Below are positions 22,083 through 33,379 of a stretch of 64,000 nt of DNA, piece after piece. Each line of letters begins with the position of its first letter. Positions within the stretch are counted from its first letter, which is position 1. The notes beneath the pieces are model-generated. The model was not told the DNA's origin. It made no database searches and saw nothing but the letters and a program-made list of their open reading frames with translations. Both the position numbers and the translations under genes were made by a program. The stretch comes from Dromiciops gliroides. Its lineage: Eukaryota > Chordata > Mammalia > Microbiotheria > Microbiotheriidae. The DNA is taken from the NCBI RefSeq assembly GCF_019393635.1, contig NC_057863.1, forward strand, positions 34,097,857 to 34,161,856. Reading direction: 5' to 3'.

Positions 22083-22369
22083 TTCTCCCTACCTCAAACA
22101 CTCCATCCGACACAGGATGGTTAGTCTGGGGTCTTTCTTCTAGGGTTTGAGGTGGGGTGATTTGCAGATAGAGATAAGTAGAGTGACTGCAGCCCCTGAC
22201 ACCAATGGTATTCTTCCAGCCCTTTCATCTGACTTTATCTGACCAACTGGTGATTGTTAAATTCCAAGGCAACTGGGGTCTCCTTACCCAGGGCAGGTGA
22301 ATTTGTCAAGGACTCTTGGTCTCTACCTCAATAGAAAAAGATCCAGACAGATCACAGAGAGCTTTAAAA

Positions 22370-22590
22370 GTCAGACTGAGGACTTGGTATTTTATCCTAA
22401 AGGCAATAGGGAGTCATTGAATATTACTGAGCAGGGCAGTTATATGATCAGACCTGGACTTTAGGAAGATTATTTTGGTGGTTCTATGGAGACTAGATTG
22501 GAGAGACATGAGAAACCGAAGGACCTTTTCAGGGGCTATTTTGATACTCTAGGAGAAATGTGATGAGGGCCTGAACTAAGGCTGAATTTA
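22370..22590 (-). mobile_element. L2-like dispersed repeat fragment
   Basis: GACTTGGTATTTTATCCTAAAGG, CAATAGGGAGTCATTGAAT and GACTTTAGGAAGATTATTTTGG follow the repeat also seen at 51020-52350 and 54906-55830. Confidence 0.6.
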
Positions 22591-22865
22591 TGCTATCAGG
22601 CAGAAATTACCTTATTGGTTGGCAACTGCTGATATTCATTATAAAACTTCATTAAAAATGTAAAAAACTTTTTTAGCTCAAAGGTGCTGACACCAGTGCT
22701 GGCAGTAGTTTGCTAAATCCTATTCTAGCACTACACATAATTTGAATGTTCCATGGAATTTGTTATAATTGGATATTTTTGAGCTTTTAAGTTTCTATTA
22801 AATATTCCTTTGGATTTTTAATATTCAAATAACTAATATTTGGATATTAAAATGATATAAAAACT
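22591..22865. other. AT-rich unclassified sequence
   Basis: Strong A/T bias with TTAATATTCAAATAACTAAT. No family or gene is recognised. Confidence 0.4.
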
Positions 22866-22869
22866 AATG

Positions 22870-23075
22870 AGATGTGCAATTTACAAATGTTATCTCATTT
22901 TATTCTTATGACAACCATAGTTGCTGGTATTGTTATCCCCATTTTGTGGATGAGAAAACTGAGGCAGAAGGTAAGTGACTTTCCTAGGATCATGCCACTA
23001 AGTAAGTGTATGAGGTCAAACATGAGTTCATGTCCTCCTAACTCCAGGTTCAGTGCTCTATACACTGTGCCATTA
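22870..23075 (-). mobile_element. MIR-class SINE
   Basis: TACAAATGTTATCTCATTTT, TTATCCCCATTTTGTGGATG and GCTCTATACACTGTGCCATT. Confidence 0.7.
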
Positions 23076-24290
23076 ACCTGTTAAATTTACTGAGTAGACA
23101 TAGCAAGCAGAGGAATACAACATGGGAACACACTCTCCCCTGCACCACCTTGGTCCTTGGGGAAAGTGGTGAGACTCAAATGTACAGCAATTTCCACATG
23201 GCATTTACTCCAGCAAGCTCTATCTCAAATGCATCATAGTGAACAAATGAACCTATGTCTCTACTGCTAGGCTGGGTAAGTCAGGTCCCTCAATATTTTG
23301 CTTCTTACTAACTGGTTTCTGGAAACTCCTTGTCTGGACACTGTCTTTTGACCTCTGGTGGTTTGCTATTCTGACCTTCTGCAATATATAAGGCCATAGC
23401 AGTCTCCAATCTCCTTCAACTACAAGCAAAAATAATATTTGACACTGTTGTGTCTGCTACGAAGACAGAATTAACTGCTGGGCCACATGCTTATGGGCCA
23501 CATTTCTGTGCCCTGAAGGGGAGATAAATGTCTGAGGCCTCTCCCCCACCCCCCACGGGCTTCATTCTTGCCTTCTCTACCACTAGCTAGTCTAGGAAGA
23601 GTCAGAGATTAGACCCATAATGAGATTTTACTTATACTAAGCAAGTTAAAAATAAATATTGCTGGGGAGGAAATAACCAATGCTCTAAAAAAATCACCTT
23701 GATGGAAGTTTTTTTTTTTTTTACTTCCAGTGTAACTGAAAAATTACATAATCAAAATGCTAGGTAGATGGGTATCCTTAAGCACAGAGTCACAGAGTAT
23801 TAGAGCTGGCAGGAACTTTAGAGATAAGCACAGATGAGGACACTGAGACACCAAGAGGGAAAGGGGCTTGCCCAAGACAAAGAGCAGTAGAGTTCTTTAT
23901 GTTGTAGACTCCCTTTTAAGCACTGCAATGAAGGGGGCTCAGTCTGCTAGGTAGGTGGTATTGATTTCTGCACCTCTCTGGCCATGATCTTCCTGGAAAA
24001 TACCCTTCATCATGGGATACAGTATGTTGGCTACCATGTCCCCTTTTAGGGGACTGCCCGTCACTGCATGATTCTCTTTTCCTTGTTGGCAGATATTTGG
24101 GGGAATACGGGATAGATATGTGGTTTCTTCAATGTAGGGAATCTCCTGAGATGGCAAGTCCCTCCAATCTTCCTTCCCTCTCTCCCTGGACCTCATGCCT
24201 CCTCCATTTACCTGTTAAGTTTTTCCTATTTATATATTCCCTTTTGTTTCTTTTGAAGATGTGTTGCATATCATAACCCATATATCACTG
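23076..24290. other. unclassified; MIR3 fragment at 23785-23900
   Basis: 23785-23900 carries CACAGAGTATTAGAGCTGGC and GATGAGGACACTGAGACACC (MIR3-like). The rest, including an 85-codon minus-strand frame at 23939-24196, shows nothing I can identify. Confidence 0.45.
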
Positions 24291-24710
24291 AGTAGAGTTG
24301 CTGGAGGCCCAGAGAGGAGTTACTTGCCCAAAGTTTCACCACCTGTAAGCATCAGAGATAGGATTTGTTTTGTTTTGGTGAGGTAATTGGGGCTAAGTGA
24401 CTTGCCCAGGGTCACACAGCTTGTAATTGTCAAGTGTCTGAGGCCAGATTTGAACTCAGGTTCTCCTGACTCCAGGGCTGGTTCTCTATCCACTGTGCCA
24501 CCTAACTGCCCCCAGAGATAGGATTTGAACCAGGTTGCCTGTTGGCCAATACTTGAACAAAAAGAGTTGTTCAACTCTCAGCTCTGTTACTACCCATGTG
24601 AATTTGAGCAATTCACTTATTATTTCTGGTTCCTAGTTTCCTCATTTGTAATATGTGGCTAGTGTGAGCATCCAATAACACACGTCAGAATGCTTGGTAA
24701 AATAAACGAA
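24290..24710. mobile_element. MIR-type fragments hosting a nested SINE
   Basis: CCCAGAGAGGAGTTACTTGCC up to 24352 and GATTTGAACCAGGTTGCCTG after 24513 are the two halves of one MIR3-like copy split by the WSINE at 24367. A second MIR tail follows at 24580-24710. Confidence 0.6.
24367..24512 (-). mobile_element. WSINE1-like SINE nested in a MIR
   Basis: The duplication CAGAGATAGGATTT is at 24353-24366 and 24513-24526. The tail is TTTG-rich (GTTTTGTTTTGG), not pure T. Confidence 0.93.
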
Positions 24711-25565
24711 TGTAAGCTACCATTATGACCAATGATCTTCCTAAAGGACTGCTTTGCTTCTTGCTTTGTTTGTTGGTTTGCATTATACATCAGTTTGACT
24801 GGTCCCCCAAACCAGGGCAAAACCATATATATCCCTAGCATTTCATTTTGGAAAAACTGCTCATAACAATGAGAAAAATGCCATTTCCAAATATCACCTT
24901 CAGGCATTGTGAGATGAGGCAGTCCTAATTTTTCAAAGTACAGATAAGGCCATTTGACAACTTTTGAATGTCAGCAGGCCTTTTAGGTGATGTCTTTGTA
25001 AATGGACAGATAGCTCTGAGATCCTGAAACCAATGTCTAAAACCAAAGTCATTCCTCCAACACCTAGGAATTCTATGAGAGAAGAGAAATAAAATAGGAG
25101 GTTCAAAACCAAAAGCAGATATCATTGTTTGAATCCCAAAGCTAGGGCTACAGCAGGGAAGAAAGAGATCATCTGTATAGATCTAAGAGAAATCATTAAT
25201 ATTTCAAAAGATGGCAATAACAGTAGGTGACTTACTCAGGTGGCCCATAGTCCTCGCTCAGAGGGGGGGGGGGAGCAATTTAATTCTAGCATCCTTAGAA
25301 AAAAATGAAAGGGAAAAAACAAATTGTTTTCTGGAAGCCACAATGGCTAAAATGTAGGTCTGATTTCAGGGGGACATGAAAGAATCAATAAAAATCTTCT
25401 ATTTGCTATGACTAACAATGCTGAAGCTGCACATTTTTTTTCTTTAAAAAAAATAAAAAGGGATTATTTAGCTTTCCATAGGATGCTCTGTAAAATTTAA
25501 AAGACATATAATAAAATTACATACAAATAATTCAAAATCTACCAGTGGGGGGAAAACCTGGTAAA
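24711..25565. other. unclassified sequence
   Basis: No gene. It has a G-run at 25262-25273 and A-rich low complexity near 25440-25460. Confidence 0.45.
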
Positions 25566-25569
25566 ATTC

Positions 25570-25800
25570 TTCTCTGCTAAAGTATTGATCTTTTATTTTT
25601 TATTTTATTAAACAAGTTTTAATTGATACATTTTGTTTTTACATAATTTTCTTTTCCAAATATATCCCTTTCCAGTCCTAATCTCAGAGAACCATTTCTT
25701 GAAACAAAGAATTAAAAAAGAGAAACAAAATGGTTCAACTGGCACAACGACCAAGTCTGACAGTATATGCAATATTTCACACTCACATAATATTTGAGTT
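25570..25800 (-). mobile_element. LINE-like fragment, probably L1-type 3' UTR
   Basis: AAGTCTGACAGTATATGCAA with TTGATACATTTTGTTTTTAC belongs to a LINE-associated repeat I recall from marsupial genomes. The class assignment and orientation are tentative. Confidence 0.4.
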
Positions 25801-26270
25801 TAAGAATGAAAGGTCAATTGACCACCCAAAGAACAGCAGTTCCTAGGAAAGCTATTCTGAAAAAGGGCAAAAAGCTCATTGCAACAAAGTCCAAGGAACT
25901 GTCCAAGGTATTTTGTTGTTTTGGAATTTGGTCATGGTGTTTGGAATTTGGATTCTGTTGGTAACTCTTTGGTCATGCAGACATTTTTGAAGTGAACAAG
26001 TGTGCTCTGGTAACTTGTTTTGGCCTAACAAGAGTTGACATCATTCCCCCCCTCCCCACTTCTCACCTCCAGGATTGACATCCCCTACAATCTGTTAATC
26101 CCCAGAGGCCAAGGTCTGCTGGGATTAAAGAGGATTTGCTGTTAAAGAAGTTGTCTGCTGGTATATAGTTCCCAAAGGCAGGAAGACATTTTAGCAAGCC
26201 CTATATAGTGGAATAAATTGGGTAATTTTATTCCTTTTGTCTACTCATTAACTCCCTGAGGAGCCCGATA
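25801..26270. other. unclassified sequence
   Basis: It contains a local direct repeat of TTGGAATTTGG (25921-25931 and 25941-25951). No gene is seen. Confidence 0.4.
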
Positions 26271-26274
26271 ATTA

Positions 26275-27115
26275 GAGAACATTTGTTAGAGCAAGAAGGG
26301 ACTTTAGGGATCATCTAGTCTAATTATCTTTCTTTACACGTGAGGAATCTGAGACTCACAGAAATGAACTGACTTACCCAAGATCACACAATTAGTAGCA
26401 GAGTCAGGGATAGAACCTAGGTAGAGCATGGATCAGTTAATCTCTTTTTATATTCTCTGCCTATACATTTTAATGCATACTTTCATTAATTCATTTATAG
26501 TTGTATGCAAACATTGACTTTGCTTAATATGTCATTAATGTCCCACTTCTCTATTTTACTGTTGTTACTTTCCAGGACGTTGTTTATCCTTTCCCAACCT
26601 AATTTTGATGGTTGTTTTCCTGGCCTTGCATAGTTGTTTGGGTCAATAATTGAGTTATTCCCATTAGTTATGGTTTAGTTTTTCACCAGTGCCATTTCTG
26701 TTACCTAGTCCTGGTATAGTACAGTGGAAAGAGTACTGGATTTGGAGATGGGTTTGAGTCTGAATTCTGGCTCTGTGACTTACTAGCTGTGTGACAATGG
26801 GTAAATCCCTTTGTCTCTAGGCCTTAGTTTTTTCATGTTAAAAATGAAAGAGTTGGGCTGGGTGACGTCACTTCAAGGTTCCTTCCAGTACTAAATCTAT
26901 GATACTATGAAGACTTTGGGCAATTTATCTACCTCCCCATAGCCTACTTTCTCCATTTATAAATTGAGGGTGTCAGTCTATATACTCTCTTTGGCATTTA
27001 TGTTTAGAGCCAGAAGGGGTTTTAGAGATTGTCTAAGTCAATCCCTTCACTTTGTGGATGAAGGAACTGAGACTTGGAGTCTTTCAACTCCAGATTCTTA
27101 AAGGCTTGTAGTTCC
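26275..27115 (+). mobile_element. three MIR-class SINE fragments
   Basis: 26275-26430 (GACTTTAGGGATCATCTAGTC, CCAAGATCACACAATTAGTAG), 26710-26910 (ACAGTGGAAAGAGTACTGG, GTGACTTACTAGCTGTGTGA) and 27000-27110 (GGGTTTTAGAGATTGTCTAAG). Old and diverged. Confidence 0.65.
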
Positions 27116-27165
27116 AATTCTTATTAATTTAATTTATGACATACCATCTCCTCAAATATGTATAT

Positions 27166-27310
27166 ATATTTTTTTGTGAGGCAATTGAGGTTAAGTGACT
27201 TGCCCAGGGTCACACAGCTAGTAAGTGTCAAGTGTCTGAGGCTGCATTTGAACTCAGGTCATTCTGAATCCAGGGCCAGTACTCTATCCACTGTGCTGCC
27301 TAGCTGTCCC
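27166..27310 (-). mobile_element. WSINE1-like SINE
   Basis: TGAGGCAATTGAGGTTAAGTG to CTGTGCTGCCTAGCTGTCCC. A short duplication ATGTATAT is at 27158-27165 and 27311-27318. Confidence 0.88.
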
Positions 27311-27492
27311 ATGTATATGTTTGTTGGAGGCTGGGGAATGTGGATGAGAAGACCAGATGTTTGTGTTCCAATCTTAACAACACAATGTAACTACTTTAGT
27401 CATACCTGTATGATCATGCCTGTGTATCTGCATATGCAGTCTCTGAGTGTGAAGGGGAAATATATTATAACAATGTACAAAAGAGCATGTCA

Positions 27493-27636
27493 GGGCAGCT
27501 AGGTGGCTCAGTGGATAGAGCACTGGCCCTGGATTCAGGAGGACCTGAGTCCAAATCTGGCCTCAGACACTTAACACTTACTAGCTGTGTGACCCTGGGC
27601 AAGTCACTTAACCCCAATTGCCTCACCAAAAAAAAA
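27493..27636 (+). mobile_element. WSINE1-like SINE
   Basis: Low divergence, ending CCCCAATTGCCTCACC plus an A-run. The duplication AAGAGCATGTCA brackets it (27481-27492 and 27637-27648). Confidence 0.94.
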
Positions 27637-27714
27637 AAGAGCATGTCAAGGATCTGTGATTTTGGTAAGGTGAAGAAACTAGACTAGCCTATGAAGACGC
27701 TACAAATCTATGAC

Positions 27715-28220
27715 TTAATAGGTCCTAGATTTAGAACTCAAAGGGACCTGAGATGAAACAGTTTAAACACTTCCATTTTACAGATGAGGAAACTGAGTTT
27801 CTTTAAGGTAAAATGATTTGCTTGAGATCACACATTTGCAGGGCTTAGAACCTAGGTCCTTGGATTCCAGAAGCAGCAGCGCTATTGTAAGAGGCGTACC
27901 CAGTCCAGGCTCATACAGTTAGCAAGAGTTGGATGTAGGACTTAATAGGTCATCCTGATTCTAAGGTCGCTGCTTTCATGTGGTCATTGATGGATGGCCT
28001 GGACCTGGGATTTCATTGACATGGGGAATCTGGAGGTGAGGACATTTCCTCTAGTGATGCAGGCTGGCTGGCACCTGCTCTGACACTCATCCCTTTAGAG
28101 AAGGGTCTAGTCTATCCAGAGCATTGAGAAGCTAAATGACTTGTCTAGGGTTTTCCATGTTTCAGAGGCAGCACTTTTGATTCAGGTCTTCCCTGGCTTT
28201 GAGGCTGGCTCTAGCCTGTC
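27715..28220 (+). mobile_element. MIR3-like fragments
   Basis: 27715-27880 has TTTTACAGATGAGGAAACTG and GCTTAGAACCTAGGTCCTTG. 28090-28220 resumes a similar pattern (AAATGACTTGTCTAGGG, TTCAGGTCTTCCCTGG). Confidence 0.6.
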
Positions 28221-28240
28221 ATGATCATTGATATGATTTT

Positions 28241-28383
28241 CTTTTTGGTGGGACAATGAGGGTTAAGTGACTTGCCCAGGGTCACACAGCTAGTAAGTGT
28301 CAAGTGTCTGAGGTCGGATTCGAACTCAGGTCCTTCTGAATCCAGGACCAGTGCTTTATCCGCTGCGCCACCTAGCTGCCCCC
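28241..28383 (-). mobile_element. WSINE1-like SINE
   Basis: The duplication CATTGATATGATTTT is at 28226-28240 and 28384-28398. The body is nearly consensus among copies in this window. Confidence 0.95.
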
Positions 28384-28424
28384 CATTGATATGATTTTAA
28401 ATTTACTTCTGTGCCATTTATTCA

Positions 28425-28710
28425 TCTATGGAGACAGGAGCAGCGTGGTATAGTAGAGAGAGCACTATTGAAAAGGCTGTTAAAAAGACCTATGTTAAAA
28501 TTCCCCTTCATACAGTTACTAGCTATGTGACTCTGTGTAAGTCACCTATAGGAGAAGATATAAAAGGTATTCACAAACCTCTGACATTATTTAAAAGCAA
28601 GCTAGCATACTTAACCTCTATGAGGTTCAGTTTCCTTATCAGTAAAATGGAGGGAGAGGAGAAGGTGGATGCACCCTTCCAGCTCTAAATATATGATCCT
28701 ATGTGTGAAT
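28425..28710 (+). mobile_element. MIR-class SINE
   Basis: GCAGCGTGGTATAGTAGAGAG, TTACTAGCTATGTGACTCTG and GGTTCAGTTTCCTTATCAG. A non-MIR stretch (28548-28612) sits in the middle. Confidence 0.65.
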
Positions 28711-29265
28711 GTGAATGGATCTCTGTGGGACTAGCGGTGCACACATTGGGGAAAAGTCCACTGTACTTTAGAAAGGGCACAGCGGGTGAGAGAGCTTTGT
28801 TCATGGTTATTCTCTAAGCTATTTAAATAAATAAGACAGATGTGAACAAGAACCAAGTCAAACTTTCTAAGAACATTTATTTCTGCCAGCTGAGACTAAT
28901 GAAGTGTGGAATCTCCTTGCTCAAGATGAGCCAGAGGGAAGAGCCACCTCATTCATCCGAAGGCAGGCCTTTGTCGTCCCAGCTGTCAAACTCTGACTGC
29001 ATGAATGTCTGCACCTCTTCCTTGGGGATGTCCTGGTTGGTGGGTTGGTGGGGAGGGAAGAAGGGGGCTCCGTGTCTCCAGTGAACTAGCACTGCTGTAC
29101 ACTTTGAAGCCGCTTCATTTTCATTTTCTGCCTCCTGGCTGTTCTCAATTTTTTGGTTTTTAAGAAACTATCCTCTAATTGGTATAGAAAGTCTTCAATT
29201 AGCCCAACCTGAAAGACACAAATAAAAGTCCTTATTGTTCCCTGTTTAAAAAAAAGGGGGGGCCT
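28711..29265. other. repeat-poor sequence
   Basis: No family is recognised. It includes CTATTTAAATAAATAAGACA and TGAAGTGTGGAATCTCCTTG. Possibly conserved non-coding; no gene. Confidence 0.4.
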
Positions 29266-29270
29266 CCTGG

Positions 29271-29637
29271 GTTTCCCAAATCATTTGCATTTCTGGGCAT
29301 GTTTTTTTGAAAAAGCTTTGGTGAGCAGAAAGGAAGAAAGAAAGAAAGAAGGGAGAGAATGAGAAAGAAAAAGAAGGAAAGAAAGAAGGAAAGGCATGGC
29401 TCCAAACATCAATAATTTCTGTCCTATTTCCTTTGGGGTTCAATTGACTTTACCTAAGTTTCCCAAATCATTTACATTTCTGAGTCACACTTTTGGAAAA
29501 GCTCTGGTGAGAAGGAAGGAAGGAAGGAAAGAAGAAAGGAAGAAGGGAAAGATAAAGAAAAGGAAAGAAGGAAGGAAAGGCATGCTGAAAACAAAGAATT
29601 TCTGTTCCATTTCCTTCGGGGTTCAATTACTTTACAT
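29271..29637 (+). repeat. imperfect tandem duplication of a ~185-bp unit
   Basis: Unit 1 is about 29271-29457 and unit 2 about 29458-29637. Both start GTTTCCCAAATCATTT, pass through GGTGAG and an (A/G)-rich GAAGGAAAG stretch to AAAGGCATG, then AATTTCTGT...CCATTTCCTT or CCTATTTCCTT, and end GGGGTTCAATT. The internal GAAA/GGAA arrays differ in length between units. Confidence 0.9.
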
Positions 29638-29968
29638 GTGTGGAGCCGACACGCTAGAGTGCCTTCATTCAGTCAGGCATGCTGGGAAGGGGAATTGATC
29701 ACAAGGCCCTTTTTAAATGGCAATGAAAAACAGCCATTTTAAAAGGAAAGCATGAACCAGAAATTAATCTCAGACAAGTTTTTGTTTCCCTCCTTGTCCT
29801 CAAAGGATGCTGGAGGAAAGCCGGAGCTGTGGCATTTCTGTGTCACATGTTTGCATGAGAGAAAAATGAGTATTCCACATGGCTGCAACAAGGGACATTT
29901 TTCTATTAAACCAAAATGAAGTTCTGAATAAAGAAATAAACATATATATGTATATATTCATTCATTTA

Positions 29969-30120
29969 TTTGTTTGTTTGTTTATTGTGGCGCAATGATG
30001 GTTACGTGACTTGCCCAGGGTCATACAGCTAGAAGTGTCAAGTGTCTGAGGCTGGATTTGAACTCAGGTACTCCTGAATCCAGGGCTGGTGCTCTATCCA
30101 TTGTGCCACCTAGCTGCCCC
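29969..30120 (-). mobile_element. WSINE1-like SINE
   Basis: The tail on the left is (TTTG)n; the body runs GTTACGTGACTTGCCCAGGG to GTGCCACCTAGCTGCCCCC. The target duplication is unclear. The left flank is (ATATGT)-rich. Confidence 0.85.
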
Positions 30121-30860
30121 CTAAATATATTTTCTTAAAATAAAACAAAACAAAAACAGCATCCACCAGAGGGTCTAGGGAAAGAATGCAGAACAACAAT
30201 CTTGGGAAGAGGGGGAAAAACACACTCCATCAGTCTTCCTCCAAAATAAACCCATGATTATTCAAATATGCAACAACTTTGTAGGTATTCTGTTTGTCAG
30301 CAAAAAGTTGGAAGTAAAATAGATTGCCATTTATCTATGCGGCAATGGGATCACATAAAGGGGCAGAAATGCAAAGGGGTGTGCTTATTGGATGGGCAAA
30401 ACACAGAGGAGCTCCCTGTCCACCGCCCATCTCCCAAAGCAAGCTTGGGCCCCAGCATTTCCTTTTCAAGATACAAGAACAAGGTGTGTACTGGAGATGT
30501 AAGCACTTAACAATTCCCATCTTCCAATGGTGAATTACGCTTTTTAAAGACTCCTAAATGGAGCCTTTGGAGAAATATTGAGTGAATTCTTCAGCTTGTC
30601 AAAAAGAAAAGAACAATGGATTATAGATACGCTGCAGTCATCTGAGTCCTCCATATGTTATGTGTGGCACTTAGTGTCTCCCTGGCTTTTCTCAAAGAAA
30701 ACGCGATCAGTTTTATGCTGTGAAGACAATGACTTCGGCATGAATGGTATGCATATGGATGTGGGTATTATGGACGCCTCCTTATGTATGTGCATCAATA
30801 CAAATAAATGTGGGTTCCTTGGAGGTACCATCAGTCTCTGGGGTAGACTCTGTAATAATG
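30121..30860. other. repeat-poor sequence, no gene
   Basis: Non-repetitive text with scattered CpGs (AAAACGCGATCAG near 30700). Open frames up to 112 codons overlap on both strands without recognisable domains. Confidence 0.4.
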
Positions 30861-31000
30861 ACAACTCCCACTTTAGCACATTTAGGTTTACAAAAATCAC
30901 AAAAGCCTTGGGCTGACATTATTATCTCTATTACTCTAAGAGGAAATGAAGATTTAGGGTGGTTAGCTGACTTGCCCAGGGTTGTACTGCTAATGGATCC
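30860..31000 (-). mobile_element. MIR fragment
   Basis: ATTATTATCTCTATTACTC and GCTGACTTGCCCAGGGTTG mark a diverged MIR. Confidence 0.55.
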
Positions 31001-31260
31001 CATGGCTCAGTACTCAGTATGCAGGGCTTTGGGCTCAGGTGAACTGAGTTAAGCCTTGTGGGGAGGCCTGACCTGCAAACCACTGTCTCTGGGGCATTTT
31101 ACCCTGATTAAGAGTTTCCTACAGGAGCTTTGAATGTTTTTTGAGGCTTCCAGGGGAAAATATTTTTGAGGTTTCCAGACTGGGGGTAAAATGAGCCAAT
31201 GACAGTGATTTGGTCTATGGGGAATTCTATCACTATATCATCTATGTATGCATGTATGTG

Positions 31261-31451
31261 TCTGTCTGCCCATCCATTCATCTGTCCATCTGTCCATCCA
31301 TCTATCTATCTATCTATTACATATCTATCAATCTATCTCTACCTCTATTTCATCTTTTTTTATCATCCATCTACCCCCATCTATCCATCCATCTCTATCA
31401 TCTCTACCTCTATCATCTATTCATCCATCTATCCATCTCTATCTATCTATC

Positions 31452-31530
<79 letters not shown>

Positions 31531-31690
31531 CATCTCTATCATCTCTCCCTACTTCTATCATTCATTCATCCATCCATCCATCTATCTTATCATTTGTCTC
31601 TCTATGTATCTTTATCTTATGTTGTACATATATATATATATACAGTATGCATATAATATATATTGCACACACATATATGCACATACACAT
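31261..31690 (+). repeat. (TCTA)n/(CATC)n tetranucleotide array and (TA)n
   Basis: A pure TCTA tract runs from about 31451 to 31529. It is flanked by mixed CATC/TCCA/TCTA variants from 31261 to about 31600 and a short (TA)n at 31627-31642. Three overlapping open frames of 148-189 codons are translations of this repeat. Confidence 0.95.
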
Positions 31691-31804
31691 AATTTGGTTT
31701 GGACCTATGATTTCATTGGAGTGGGGGACTTCCAGTGGAAAACATCACCTTTCATCCCTGCTGCTTAGCAACTGTTCTGACACTTCTAGTATTGGAGAGT
31801 TGAC

Positions 31805-31910
31805 TGGCCTACTATGATGTTAGGGTACTTGTCTAGCATCACACAGCCCCTGGGTGTCAGAGAGAGGATTTGACCCCAGGCTTTCCTGAGTCTTAGTGCT
31901 TTGGGGATAT
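31805..31910 (+). mobile_element. MIR3-like fragment
   Basis: TGTCTAGCATCACACAGCCCC and GGATTTGACCCCAGGCTTTCC. Confidence 0.5.
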
Positions 31911-31954
31911 CTGTATAGATACATATGCCCACATACATGTAGGTTCAAGAGAGG

Positions 31955-32140
31955 CATCATGGTATGGTGAGGGGAGTGTGGGACTTTAAGTTAGAAAGGT
32001 CTGGGATTAGTTCTTGCCTCACATGTTTATTTTGTGATCATGGGCAAGTCCCTTAACCTTGTTGCCAACCTGCTCCAGTGGATGGAGTTTCCACACTGGG
32101 AATTCCTTCATCTTCATGAAATGACAGGGTCTGGACCCTC
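31955..32140 (+). mobile_element. old tRNA-derived SINE, no hAT insertion
   Basis: CATCATGGTATGGTGAGG, GATCATGGGCAAGTCCCTTAAC, then the family's 3' block GATGGAGTTTCCACACTGGG and TGAAATGACAGGGTCTGGAC. The hAT target segment between head and 3' block appears deleted or absent in this copy. Confidence 0.55.
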
Positions 32141-32226
32141 CCCCCTCCCATACTAGTAGTACCTGCCTCACAGAGTTGCAAGTCTCAAATGAGCCAATGT
32201 GCATAAAGTGCTTCATAATCATTAAA

Positions 32227-32417
32227 GCAGGCAGCTAGATGCACAGTGGCCTGGAGTAAGTAAGACCTGAGTTCAAATCTGGCCTCAGACACTTACTAGC
32301 TGTGTTACCCTGGGCAAGTTTGCCTGGGCTTCCTCTTCTTCGAAGGAAACGGCAAACCACTTCACTAAGATAACAACCCAAATGGGGTCACGACATGACT
32401 GAAGTGACTGAACAAAT
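32227..32417 (+). mobile_element. composite tRNA/RTE-tailed SINE
   Basis: GCAGGCAGCTAGATGCACAGTG head; GAAGGAAACGGCAAACCACTTC and GGGGTCACGACATGACTGAAG tail. It is shorter than the copy at 17937. Confidence 0.75.
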
Positions 32418-32439
32418 AACTATGATTATGATTATCATC

Positions 32440-32860
32440 AGGCAGCATAGCATAGTGGATAGCAGGAAACCATAAAGACCCGGGTTCAAGTTCTACCTCT
32501 GACATTTGCAGGTTGTGTGAACTCTGGAAGACTCTAGGCCAGAGGGGTCAGCCTTGCAGATCACATGCTGCCCACAACACTCTAGGGTGTGACCCAAATC
32601 AGTTTAAAATGGAGCTCTTGTCTGGTTTTAATATACTGCCATATGAAGAAAGAAAAAGATATATGTATTATATATGTGGTTTTAAAAGTCAACACGCAGC
32701 CTACAGAGATCCCCATAGGCAGGGGAGCAGCCCCTGTTTCTACTCCAAGGATCCAGCAGCTCTGTAAGAAGATGCATTTCAGAGAAGGGGCATTGGGAAA
32801 GGGTGTTTTCTCAGTTGAGAGTTTCCTACACCAGGGAAAGTACAGGCCCAGTTCCTATCC
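32440..32860 (+). mobile_element. old tRNA-derived SINE split by hAT family B
   Basis: Left part GCATAGTGGATAGCAGG to GAAGACTCTAGGC (32539). The right part resumes near 32750 with CTGTAAGAAGATGCATTTCAGAGAAGGGG and reaches GAGTTTCCTACACCAGGG. The interruption is the hAT element at 32540-32749. Confidence 0.6.
32540..32749 (-). mobile_element. hAT-type MITE, family B
   Basis: Reverse orientation: CAGAGGGGTCAGCCTTGCAG, GTGACCCAAATCAGTTTAAAA and GTGGTTTTAAAAGTCAACACG mirror the family at 3384. The left target is CTCTAGGC (32532-32539). The right end and its target copy are degraded, so the right border is approximate. Confidence 0.6.
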
Positions 32861-32869
32861 GACGATGAT

Positions 32870-33170
32870 GATGGATGATAATGATGGTGGTGGTGGCGGC
32901 AGCAGCAAGCATTTACTGACTGCCTATTATGGGCCAAGCACTTTACAAATTCTATCTTACTTGATCCTCCCAACAATCCTACCTGGGAGGTTCGTGCTAT
33001 TATTATCCCGATTTTACACTTATATTCCTCATTTTACAGTTGAGGATACTGAGGCAAACAAAGGTTAAATGACTTTGCTCAGGGTCACACCATTGGTAAG
33101 TGTCTGACTCTGAATTTGAACTCAGGTCTTCTTGACTCTAAGCCCAGAATTCCATCTATTACATCACCTG
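32870..33170 (-). mobile_element. MIR-class SINE preceded by a GATGAT/GGTGGC repeat
   Basis: CAAGCATTTACTGACTGCC, GGCCAAGCACTTTACAAATTC, TTTTACAGTTGAGGATACTG and AATTTGAACTCAGGTCTTC. Confidence 0.7.
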
Positions 33171-33379
33171 ACTACTGTTATAATAATAATTGTTATTGTT
33201 ATTATTACATGTACTCACATCATTATCTATATTCAAATGAATTAAACAAAAAACAGAGGAGAATTTTGCAAAAACAAACAGTAGGCTGAGGAGGTTGGGA
33301 TCCAGGTGATCCACTCTGCCAAAAGCAAATGAACGAGAGACAGAACAATTTTGCCTTTCTTCCAAGGTCCAAGCATTAG

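Noticed and set aside
31261..31600. Possible CRISPR-like regular repeat
   Set aside because: Units are 4 bp without unique spacers, and the genome is vertebrate.
31199..31817. Three overlapping 148-189-codon open frames
   Set aside because: They are translations of the TCTA/CATC tetranucleotide array; all frames are open because the repeat lacks stops.
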